The notes under the pieces: generated by a model
Databases searched by the model: none
The model's input: only the letters and a program-made list of their open reading frames with translations
Told to the model about the DNA's origin: nothing
Translations under genes and position numbers: made by a program
Shown: positions 1-7,440 of the stretch, piece by piece
How positions within the stretch are numbered: position 1 is the stretch's first letter
Layout of the letters: every line of letters starts with the position of its first letter
From: Oscillospiraceae bacterium
Lineage (GTDB): Bacteria > Bacillota > Clostridia > Oscillospirales > Acutalibacteraceae
Direction of reading: 5' to 3'
Assembly: GCA_902774035.1 (NCBI GenBank)
Contig: CACYHA010000018.1
Location: 1-56,874, forward strand
Length of the DNA: 56,874 nucleotides

Positions 1-1
1 C

Positions 2-661
2 GGCATCAAGCATTTGTGGGAACAGCCGGAGGTTACCCATTTCGTGTTCCTCGACCAAGACAGCCGCGTGTCGGTGGAATATCCGCAGCAAATCGTGGAG
101 GCCTTTGAGCGCATCAGTAAGGATGGAAACCGTTTGGCGGTGCTGGGACCCACGCTGGTGAACCGCCGCACGGGTGAGGAATACCGTTCGGTGATTCATC
201 GCGACCGGCAGGTGTCACCTTCGTTCATCCCTCGTCGCGAGGTCGTTTCTTCGGGTTGTTGCATCAGTAACGACGCATTCCATCATATAGGTTGGATGGC
301 TGGCGAAATGTTCATCGACTATGTGGACTTCGAGTGGTGTTGGCGGGCGGCTACCGTCAACTTCATCTGTGGCATCACCCCCGAACTGACCATCGAACAT
401 CAGGTGGGACGGCGCGAGCTGCGCATCGGTAAGTACCGCGTCATCATCTCTGCCCCCAAGCGCTATTTCTATCAGTATCGCAACTACCTGTGGTTGGTGC
501 AGCGTCCGCATACGCCTCGGCAGTGGAAGGTGAACACGGGCATCAAGATGCTGGCTCGGCTCTTCTACTTCCCGCTTCTGGTAAAGGGCGGATGGCGCTG
601 CTGGCCCTATATGTGGAAGGGTATCTTCAAGGGGTTGCGCAGTCCCTATATGGGCGAGTGA
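2..661 (+). CDS. Glycosyltransferase family 2, 5'-truncated (rhamnosyltransferase-like)
   Basis: The reading frame is open from the window edge to a TGA at 659-661, so the true start lies upstream; a TTG at 14 is unlikely to be the start. The protein resembles family 2 glycosyltransferases of the rhamnosyltransferase type that build surface polysaccharide from nucleotide sugars. Visible features are the LDQDSRV metal-binding motif near the N-terminus, a VDFEWCWRA motif in the acceptor region and a basic aromatic C-terminus (YFYQYRNYLWL). It is a paralogue of the next gene, which has the same motifs in the same order. The pair looks like part of a Bacteroidales capsule or O-antigen cluster and is unrelated to the clostridial genes that follow. 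Confidence 0.75.
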   Translation, partial: GIKHLWEQPEVTHFVFLDQDSRVSVEYPQQIVEAFERISKDGNRLAVLGPTLVNRRTGEEYRSVIHRDRQVSPSFIPRREVVSSGCCISNDAFHHIGWMAGEMFIDYVDFEWCWRAATVNFICGITPELTIEHQVGRRELRIGKYRVIISAPKRYFYQYRNYLWLVQRPHTPRQWKVNTGIKMLARLFYFPLLVKGGWRCWPYMWKGIFKGLRSPYMGE

Positions 662-701
662 GAGATTACATCGAAAACATGAAACACAAGGAAAGAAGCA
701 A

Positions 702-1382
702 ATGACAGGTGCCATCATCGTATTGTACAACCCAGACATCGCATCGCTGGAACAGGCTTTGGACACGCTGCTGCCCCAAGTGGACGAAGTGTGTCTGATA
801 GACAACTCCGACACATCGATGGCCGAACGGTTCGAGAAGCGCGAGGGCGTTGTCTATATGCCCTTGCTACAGAATATGGGCATCGCCGCTGCTCAGAACC
901 GGGGCATCCGTCATTTTCAGGAGAAAGGATATGACTATGTGTTGTTCTGCGATCAGGACAGCCAAGGGACCGACCATCTGGTGGAGCGACTCATCACGGT
1001 GTGTAAGACGTTGGAGGAAGAGGGCCAGCAGGTAGCCGCTATCGGGCCGATGCCCATCAACCGCAAGACGGGCAAGTCGTACTACAACAAGCCCAAAAAC
1101 GTCATCAGCCAACTGACCGTCAACGCCAACGGGGAAACCTACCATGTGGACATGATGCACAGCATCATCTCCTCGTTCAGCTTGGTTCGTCTGCGTGTGT
1201 TCGATGAGGTGGGACTGTTTGAAGAGCCGCTCTTCATCGATGCTGTGGACAATGAATGGTGCTGGCGCGCAGCGCATTTCCACCATCTGCGTTCGTTCTT
1301 GGTACACGAACTCTCGTTCGACCACATGCAAGGATTGCCCACGAATCTGCCTTTCAAGAAGTCGCCGCCTGTGCGTCTTTAT
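702..1382 (+). pseudogene. Glycosyltransferase family 2, 3'-truncated at a junction
   Basis: The ATG at 702 follows a purine-rich GGAAAG stretch, 40 bases after the previous gene. The N-terminus (TGAIIVLYNPD) is a typical family 2 donor-binding strand, followed by NMGIAAAQNRG, LFCDQDSQG and VDNEWCWRA, matching the upstream paralogue. Homology stops at SPPVRLY (codon ending 1382), where the paralogue continues into YQYRN. The frame then runs on through unrelated codons to 1430, which are the reverse strand of divIVA. The protein should be about 280-300 residues, so roughly the last 20-25% is missing. I read this as a contig chimera rather than a natural gene end. Confidence 0.72.
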
Positions 1383-1902
1383 AGGCAGCGGCAACAAGCC
1401 TTGCGGCCTTTTCGTTCGCGTCGGCGATGATCGCGGCAGCCTTCTCGTTGACTTCGGCCACATAGTCGCGGCTCTGGGTCTCGGCCTCGTTCAGGATTCT
1501 CTGCAGTTCGGATTCCGCTTTCTTGAAGTAGGCGTCGGCGGTCTCTTTCTTTTCTTTTGCGTAGGCTTCGGCTTCGGTCTTCTTCCGGTCCATGAGCGCC
1601 TGCGCCTGTTCGTTCGCTTCGGCAAGCACGGCTTCCGCCTTCGCGTTTGCTGATTCAAGCGTTTGATCCGCAACGGCCTGCGCTTTCACGAGCGCGGTCG
1701 CAATGGCGTTTTTCCCTTCGTTGTATTCTTCCACAACGGAAGTCAGCGAAGAGAATTTCTTTTTCATGCTCGTGTTTTCGTTGAACAGCTCGCTGTAGCT
1801 CTCATACAGACGCTCCATGAACGCGTCGACCTCCTGCGCTCTGTAGGCGCCGCGTCCGACCTGGGGAAAGTTTTGCGCTTTGATTTGATTTGGTGATAAC
1901 AT
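1354..1902 (-). pseudogene. divIVA: DivIVA family cell-division/polarity protein, C-terminus cut at a junction
   Basis: DivIVA binds curved membrane and recruits polar and septal proteins in Gram-positive bacteria. The ATG at 1902 is chosen over one six codons upstream because GGAGG lies 8 bases before it; the resulting N-terminus (MLSPNQIKAQNF) fits the family's membrane-binding domain. Residues ~30 onward form a long Ala/Glu/Lys-rich coiled coil with many EAxA heptads. The last residues before the stop at 1354 are read from the glycosyltransferase side of the ~1380 junction, so the natural C-terminus is missing. It follows sepF by 31 bases, the usual order in this cluster. Confidence 0.82.
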
Positions 1903-1933
1903 AGATTTCGCCTCCAACATCCTTTATGTAGAA

Positions 1934-2509
1934 TCAATATTCAACCTGGCTGAAAAAATCGCCGGAAAGCTCGGCCGCTTCGGGAACGATCAGATAAATG
2001 TGCTCGGAAATGCTCTCAATGATGGAGTTGCAGACATATTTCACGCCGTCAAGAAAATCGAGCACGCGGCGTTCCTCGGAAACGGAGATCTTGCTCATAT
2101 CGCAGATGACCACAATGCCACGGTCGATCATACAATCGGCAACATTCCGTGCGTCGTCGGTATCGTTGAGAACAAAGAGAGAGATCTTCAGCTTGCCGCT
2201 TTTTTTCATGTCGGGCATCGCATAGATGTTCCCGTTGTTCTTTTTGGACGATTTGAACTTTGAACCGCCGGACGGCTTTTGCGGCGGAGGATCGGCAGTG
2301 TACTGCGAACCGTAGGGAACATAGTCCGGCGTCTGGAATTCCGGCGGCGGAGCATATCTTTTCGGTTCCGGCGCAGGCTCCGGAGCTTCTTCCATCAAAG
2401 GCTCGTCGTCCTCGTCGAACTCCTCGTCGTCGTAGTATTCGTCGTCATCCTGAAAAGACATGGTGTTTTTGATCCCGTCACGAATCCTGGTGAAAAAGTT
2501 ATCCTTCAT
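1934..2509 (-). CDS. sepF: Cell division protein SepF
   Basis: SepF anchors and bundles FtsZ at the division site in Gram-positive bacteria. The 191-residue product has an N-terminal amphipathic membrane-anchor helix (MKDNFFTRIRDGI), a very acidic linker (DDDEYYDDEEFDEDDE), a Pro-rich stretch and a C-terminal SepF domain from about residue 105 (LKISLFVLNDTDDARNVADC). AAAGGAG precedes the ATG by 7 bases. It lies between yggS and divIVA. The YlmG and YlmH genes that usually sit between sepF and divIVA in Firmicutes are absent here. Confidence 0.95.
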   Translation of the reverse strand: MKDNFFTRIRDGIKNTMSFQDDDEYYDDEEFDEDDEPLMEEAPEPAPEPKRYAPPPEFQTPDYVPYGSQYTADPPPQKPSGGSKFKSSKKNNGNIYAMPDMKKSGKLKISLFVLNDTDDARNVADCMIDRGIVVICDMSKISVSEERRVLDFLDGVKYVCNSIIESISEHIYLIVPEAAELSGDFFSQVEY

Positions 2510-2539
2510 GTTGATACTCCTTTATTTGAAAATCATTCA

Positions 2540-3262
2540 TTAGTAAAGTCTGGGTCCAAAGATGGAAGAACCAACGCGAACCATTGTTGCGCCGTGCAGA
2601 ATCGCAAGCTTATAGTCGGAAGACATTCCCATGGATAAAATGTCCATACTTATATTATCCATCTTTTTGCCGCGAATGTCAACAAACATTTGATGCATTT
2701 TTTCAAAATATTGCAAAAGAATCCGCTCTTCACAGATCGGCGGAATCGCCATCAGTCCGACGACCTTCAAATTCGGCAAAACAGCCAGTTGTTCGAGCAG
2801 CGGCAAAACCTCATCCGCTTCGATCCCGGTTTTGCTTTCTTCCTGTCCGACATTGACTTCGACCAGACAACAGATCTCCTTTTGCAGGCGCTGTGCCTGT
2901 TTGGAGATCTCTCTCGCCAGCTTGAGACTGTCAACGGACTGGATCGTGGAAACGTGCGGAAGGATCTGCCTGACCTTGTTCGTCTGAAGATGGCCGATCA
3001 GGTGGACATCCACGCCGTCAAGGTTCAAAAACGGTTCCTTGGCGATCAGCTCCTGCACTTTGTTTTCGCCGATCAGATCTATTCCGCAGGACAAGGCGTG
3101 ATTGATGAACATGGGTTCCACGGTTTTCGTAACTGCCATCAGCTTCACGTCCGATGGCGCCCTGCCGCTTTGTTTTGCGGCTTCCGCGATCTCACTGCGT
3201 ATAAAAGCAAGATTGGCTTCGATCGTTTCGAATCTCGCTTCAACTGACAACTTTTCCGTCAT
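2540..3262 (-). CDS. yggS: YggS-family pyridoxal-phosphate homeostasis protein
   Basis: This 240-residue protein belongs to the YggS/PLPBP family. These fold like the alanine racemase TIM barrel, bind PLP on a lysine and buffer cellular PLP without a known catalytic reaction. Diagnostic stretches are the PLP-lysine strand (VKLMAVTKTVE), the IGENKVQE and HLIGHLQTNK signatures and the SMGMSSDY phosphate-binding segment near the C-terminus. The start overlaps the 3' end of the HlyD-like gene by 23 bases, which suggests translational coupling. It lies directly upstream of sepF, as in Bacillus (ylmE-ylmF). Confidence 0.93.
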   Translation of the reverse strand: MTEKLSVEARFETIEANLAFIRSEIAEAAKQSGRAPSDVKLMAVTKTVEPMFINHALSCGIDLIGENKVQELIAKEPFLNLDGVDVHLIGHLQTNKVRQILPHVSTIQSVDSLKLAREISKQAQRLQKEICCLVEVNVGQEESKTGIEADEVLPLLEQLAVLPNLKVVGLMAIPPICEERILLQYFEKMHQMFVDIRGKKMDNISMDILSMGMSSDYKLAILHGATMVRVGSSIFGPRLY

Positions 3263-4538
3263 ACAGATTCTTTCCTTTCACAATCAGTTGATCGTAGTTT
3301 TCCAATTGCGGCAGATTCGGCGTCTTTTCGGTGTCGACTTCGCCGTTTTCAAGATAATATACCGCCGGGGCAGCGATCACATAGCCGTTCGCGTGATACA
3401 GGATACGGATCGGTTTGAACACCACGCGTTTGCCGGCAAGCACATAGACGCCGGTCAGGCCATCTTTGTTTTTGACAAGCTGTTCGTTGCTGATGCGAAA
3501 GCCCTCAAAGGTGTTGACCGTGATCTCCGCCGTCTCGGAACGCAGGCGCGAAATCGCCTCGTTCAGTTGTGTGCATTGAAAGATCACGGCAACAATATCA
3601 CCGTCACGCTCACTGATGGCGTGAACTTTCATCGGGATCTCATAGAGGTTTTCCTTCGGAAAATCGACCGTGACGCTGTGGCCTTTTTTCAAAACGGAAG
3701 CATCGGTCAGGGACATATTGCAGACAAAGAACCAAGAATGCTGGCCGATGATCTTTCCGATGGATTGCTCCGGTATCGACGGTTCGGCTTTCAGCAGCAG
3801 ATCGATCTGCCCGGTCGTGATGTTGCCGCGTTCGAGAGCCTGATAATCAAATGCATCCTCATAGCCGTCGATCCGGCTGACGAAATAGCCGGCATAAGGG
3901 GAAGTCACGAAAGACTTGGTTCGGATCTTTTTTTCAAGCTGCGCCTTTTTTGCGGCATGTTTTTCGATTCTTGAAGCAACTTTCAAATCGTCGCCGGAGG
4001 CAAGACGCTTGATCGAGATTTTTGAAGTGAGCTTTTGCTGCGCGGTCTCTAAAGCGGCATAGTTGCCGGATTCGACATCGGCAAGATAGGCGTTCAGCGC
4101 ATTGGAAATATCGGAATTCAAGGAAGTTGCACTGATCAGGCTCGGATTTTCAAGGATTTGCAGCGCTTCCAGTTCGTTGATTTTTTTCTCAAGCTTGCGA
4201 ACTCTCGCATAAAGCTCTGCCTGCTCCTTTGTATCAAACTGAACGGCGATCGAATCGCCGACCGCGACGGAAGCGCTGTCGCTGACAGTCGGGATATATA
4301 CTTTGTCGTTTTGCATGGTAAGGATCGAAATGTTCTTTCCGTTTTCATAGTGCGCCTCGTCGCGCACGGCAAAGCCCTGAACGGAAACATTCTGATGATC
4401 CTTAACGGGCTGCAGCAGCTCCGTTTGAATGGGACCGGTATAGCCGAAATACAGATCTTTCGCGACATAAGCGAGAACGATCACGGCGAAAACGATCAGA
4501 ATGATCAAAACGGTTTTTTTGTCTTTTTTCGAAATCAT
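3240..4538 (-). CDS. HlyD-like membrane adaptor protein of the division cluster
   Basis: The 432-residue product has one N-terminal membrane helix (about residues 8-27, VLIILIVFAVIVLAYVAKD), a short extracytoplasmic beta region, a Leu/Glu/Lys coiled coil around 90-115 (ARVRKLEKKINELEAL) and a long beta-rich C-terminal half. This layout fits the HlyD/membrane-fusion adaptor superfamily. No ABC or RND partner lies next to it. Proteins of this kind do occur beside yggS-sepF in Clostridia, so a role at the division site or in envelope assembly is possible; this is inference from position. GGAG precedes the start by 9 bases. Confidence 0.7.
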   Translation of the reverse strand: MISKKDKKTVLIILIVFAVIVLAYVAKDLYFGYTGPIQTELLQPVKDHQNVSVQGFAVRDEAHYENGKNISILTMQNDKVYIPTVSDSASVAVGDSIAVQFDTKEQAELYARVRKLEKKINELEALQILENPSLISATSLNSDISNALNAYLADVESGNYAALETAQQKLTSKISIKRLASGDDLKVASRIEKHAAKKAQLEKKIRTKSFVTSPYAGYFVSRIDGYEDAFDYQALERGNITTGQIDLLLKAEPSIPEQSIGKIIGQHSWFFVCNMSLTDASVLKKGHSVTVDFPKENLYEIPMKVHAISERDGDIVAVIFQCTQLNEAISRLRSETAEITVNTFEGFRISNEQLVKNKDGLTGVYVLAGKRVVFKPIRILYHANGYVIAAPAVYYLENGEVDTEKTPNLPQLENYDQLIVKGKNLYDGKVVS

Positions 4539-4539
4539 T

Positions 4540-5475
4540 TCATTTTTCTCCTATAAACCGTTGGCTCAGAGACAGCGCAGAGCCGAACAGAGCCTCAGGC
4601 GTTTGCAGGTCGATAAACAGCCTGTGATAATCATCGTATTTTCTGAACCAGGTCAACTGCCGTTTGCAATAGCGCCTGGTTTCCGTTTTCAGGTGTGAAA
4701 CGGCGGCTTCCAACGAGCAATCGCCGTCAAAAAAAGGTTTCAGTTCCTTGTAGCCGATGGCCTGCTTTGCGGTGGATGCGTTCTCCAGCGAGAAGAAAGC
4801 ACGCGCTTCATCCAGCAATCCGTCCGAAAGCATCCGATCCACACGGCGGTCGATCCTTGCATACAGAATGCTACGATCGGCGGCGCAAAGCAGAAATTTG
4901 CAAAAGTCGAACGGACTTTCCTGTGTATGGGAAAAAACGCGTTGATCCGTCATCGTTTTTCCTGTCGTTTCAAACAGTTCCAGCGCGCGCAAAATGCGTT
5001 TTGCGTCATTGACATGGATGCCGGCGGCTGTTTCGGGATCGACTTCGCACAAGCGACGATATAACGCCTGCGGACCGAGTGTTTTCAGATCTTCCTCGAG
5101 CTGCGCACGAAGCAGCGTCGGTTCGCAGTCCAGAAACCGGGTGTTTCGCACGACGGCGTCGATGTAAAGGCCGGTTCCGCCGACAAGGATCGGCAGCTTT
5201 CCGCGCGAATGGATCTCCCGGATACAGTCGAATGCAAGGGCTTGATATTTCGCAACGCTGAACGGTTCCCACGGATCGAGAAACGCCATCAGATGGTGTG
5301 GGACGTCCTGCTTTTCTTCTTCATCAGGCTGCGCGGTCGCAATGGCCATGCCCTTATAAACCTGCATCGAGTCAGCGGAAACGATCTCGCCGTTCAATGC
5401 TTTTGCAAGCTTCACGCCTAGCGCCGTTTTTCCTCCGGCGGTCGGCCCTGCGACCAGAAGTACTTTCGGTTTCAT
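4540..5475 (-). CDS. miaA: tRNA dimethylallyltransferase MiaA
   Basis: MiaA transfers a dimethylallyl group to N6 of A37 in tRNAs reading UNN codons. The 311-residue protein starts with the P-loop GPTAGGKT (residues ~10-17), then SADSMQVYKG and AQPDEE, the GGTGLYIDAV segment, and a C-terminal tRNA-binding region with RRYCKRQLTWFRK. AAAGGG lies just before the ATG. Its stop is 1 base from the HlyD-like start. The product is the substrate for MiaB, encoded four genes upstream in the same run, so both hypermodification steps are co-transcribed. Confidence 0.96.
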   Translation of the reverse strand: MKPKVLLVAGPTAGGKTALGVKLAKALNGEIVSADSMQVYKGMAIATAQPDEEEKQDVPHHLMAFLDPWEPFSVAKYQALAFDCIREIHSRGKLPILVGGTGLYIDAVVRNTRFLDCEPTLLRAQLEEDLKTLGPQALYRRLCEVDPETAAGIHVNDAKRILRALELFETTGKTMTDQRVFSHTQESPFDFCKFLLCAADRSILYARIDRRVDRMLSDGLLDEARAFFSLENASTAKQAIGYKELKPFFDGDCSLEAAVSHLKTETRRYCKRQLTWFRKYDDYHRLFIDLQTPEALFGSALSLSQRFIGEK

Positions 5476-5496
5476 CGCTACCCTTTCAAAAAGCTG

Positions 5497-7422
5497 TTAT
5501 TGGATACGTCCGAACTGTTTTTCAAGCTCATACCGGCTCATCTCGATCACAACGGGACGTCCGTGCGGACAAAAGCGGACATCGTCGTGTTCCAGCACGC
5601 GGCGGGCAAGCGCCAGAAGCTCCGCCGGATCGTTCGTGTTTCCGGCCTTGATCGCAGCTTTACAGGCGGTCGTCGCAAGGATGCGGTCGATTTTTTCGGA
5701 CTGGATATCTGACTTGTTCTGCATCAGGTTTTCGGCGATCTCAAGAACCAGATCATGCACGTCGGCCGGATCGATCGTCATCGGGCATTCACGTACAACG
5801 ATGCTTTCGCCGCCGAAGTCCTCCACGGTGAAGCCGCAGGCGGAAAAGGCATCCAGTTGTTCAAGAATGACAGCGTGTTCCTGTTTGCTGACCAGCAGCG
5901 TCACGGGGGAAAGGAGCACTTGACGGCCTTTTTCGCTTGCCTGTGCTTTCAATCGGTTGAAAATCACGCGTTCATGCGCGGCATGCTTATCAATGAGACA
6001 AAGCTTTCCGTCGTATTCGCAGATGATATAGGTGCGAAACGCTTCGCCGATCAGACGAACCGGAGCGTTTTCCTTTTGATCCGTGATCCGGACAGAGGCT
6101 TTTTCCGCTTGTGCGGGAAGAGGCTCCCGCTTGGGCGAAGATTCCGGCGCAGCTTCCTGCGGCAAAGGCTTTGATGGCTTCTTTTTATAGGAGGAGAGCA
6201 GATCCGGCGTCTCTTGCGCCAAAAACGGGTTTTCCGTTCTTTCGGAAGACAGGGTCGACGTCCTGCCGCGGTATGTGGAAGCGGGCATGGAAGACCAGAA
6301 ATCGGCGCGTTTTTGCGGTGCGGACGGCTTCGGCAAGGTGACGATCGGTTCATCATCCTCCACCATTTGAAGCTGAACGGCAGCAGGTTTTGGTTTTTGC
6401 GTCAGACGCGCAAGATCCACCTGCTTTTTTTCGTCATCCGCCTGAAGCGCGGTTTTGACGGCGTAATACAGACAGGAGGAAATCTTCCGCTCGTCGCTGA
6501 AGCGCACTTCCGTTTTTGCGGGGTGAACATTCACGTCGACAAAATGGGACGGAACGCTCACATTGAGCACGCAGCTCGGGAATCTGCCGACCATGACGGC
6601 GTTTTTATAAGCGTTTTCCAGAGAAGCGGACAGCGAACGCGATTTGATGCAGCGCCCGTTCAGGAAAAAGATCTGCATCGTGCGCGACGGACGCGCGCTG
6701 ATCGGACGGCAGATATATCCGTCGATCTGCACATGATCCAGCGTATAATGCAGTTCGACCATGCCGTCGGCAAATGCTTTTCCGAACACCGCATAGATCG
6801 CAGACATCAGTTGATTGTCGCCGGGCGTCAGCAGCGTTTGCTTTCCTTCGCGCAAAAAGCGGAAGCTGATCTCCGGGTGAGAAAGCGCAAGCTTATCCAC
6901 AACGTCCGCAACCGCGTTTGCCTCGCTGACGTCGCGTTTCAGGAATTTCATGCGCGCCGGGGTGTTGAAGAACAGATCGCGCACGACGACGGTCGTTCCG
7001 AGCGGGCAGCCGGCGTTCTCGTTTTTCACTTCCATGCCGCCTTCGATGGCATAAGCTGTGCCGTTTTCGTCCTGCTGTGTACGGGTCAGAACCTCAACGC
7101 GCGCAACGGCGGCGATCGAAGAAAGCGCTTCTCCGCGAAAACCGAGGGTCAAAACCCTGTCGAGGTCTTCAGCGGTGCGGACTTTGCTGGTTGCATGGGG
7201 CAAAAACGCTTTCGGAACATCCTCTTTTTCGATTCCGCAGCCGTTATCTGTAATTCGGATATATGCAATACCGCCGCCGCGGATTTCGATCGTGATCGAC
7301 GATGCGCCGGCGTCAATGGCGTTTTCAACCAGTTCCTTGACAACAGAGGCCGGGCGTTCGACAACCTCGCCCGCGGCGATTAGCTCCGCGATGTGTTTGG
7401 GAAGCACATTGATTTTTGCCAT
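5497..7422 (-). CDS. mutL: DNA mismatch repair protein MutL
   Basis: MutL couples MutS mismatch recognition to strand incision. The 641-residue protein has the GHKL ATPase motifs in order: ELVENAIDAG, DNGCGI, ATSK and LGFRGEAL, then a disordered Pro/Ser/Lys linker at about 340-450 and a C-terminal dimerisation/nuclease domain. The endonuclease motif reads DKHAAHERVIFN; the metal-binding DxHAxxE core is kept, but the last acidic position of DQHA(X)2E(X)4E is Asn. ACKAAIKAG and CPHGRP, the other nuclease motifs, are present. GAGGTG precedes the start. It lies 18 bases after mutS. Confidence 0.96.
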   Translation of the reverse strand: MAKINVLPKHIAELIAAGEVVERPASVVKELVENAIDAGASSITIEIRGGGIAYIRITDNGCGIEKEDVPKAFLPHATSKVRTAEDLDRVLTLGFRGEALSSIAAVARVEVLTRTQQDENGTAYAIEGGMEVKNENAGCPLGTTVVVRDLFFNTPARMKFLKRDVSEANAVADVVDKLALSHPEISFRFLREGKQTLLTPGDNQLMSAIYAVFGKAFADGMVELHYTLDHVQIDGYICRPISARPSRTMQIFFLNGRCIKSRSLSASLENAYKNAVMVGRFPSCVLNVSVPSHFVDVNVHPAKTEVRFSDERKISSCLYYAVKTALQADDEKKQVDLARLTQKPKPAAVQLQMVEDDEPIVTLPKPSAPQKRADFWSSMPASTYRGRTSTLSSERTENPFLAQETPDLLSSYKKKPSKPLPQEAAPESSPKREPLPAQAEKASVRITDQKENAPVRLIGEAFRTYIICEYDGKLCLIDKHAAHERVIFNRLKAQASEKGRQVLLSPVTLLVSKQEHAVILEQLDAFSACGFTVEDFGGESIVVRECPMTIDPADVHDLVLEIAENLMQNKSDIQSEKIDRILATTACKAAIKAGNTNDPAELLALARRVLEHDDVRFCPHGRPVVIEMSRYELEKQFGRIQ

Positions 7423-7440
7423 CTGTCATCACCTCTTCTT

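Noticed and set aside
5930-6010. MutL endonuclease motif ending in Asn (DKHAAHERVIFN)
   Set aside because: The core metal ligands and the ACxAA and CPHGRP motifs are present; a single flanking change does not show loss of nuclease activity.
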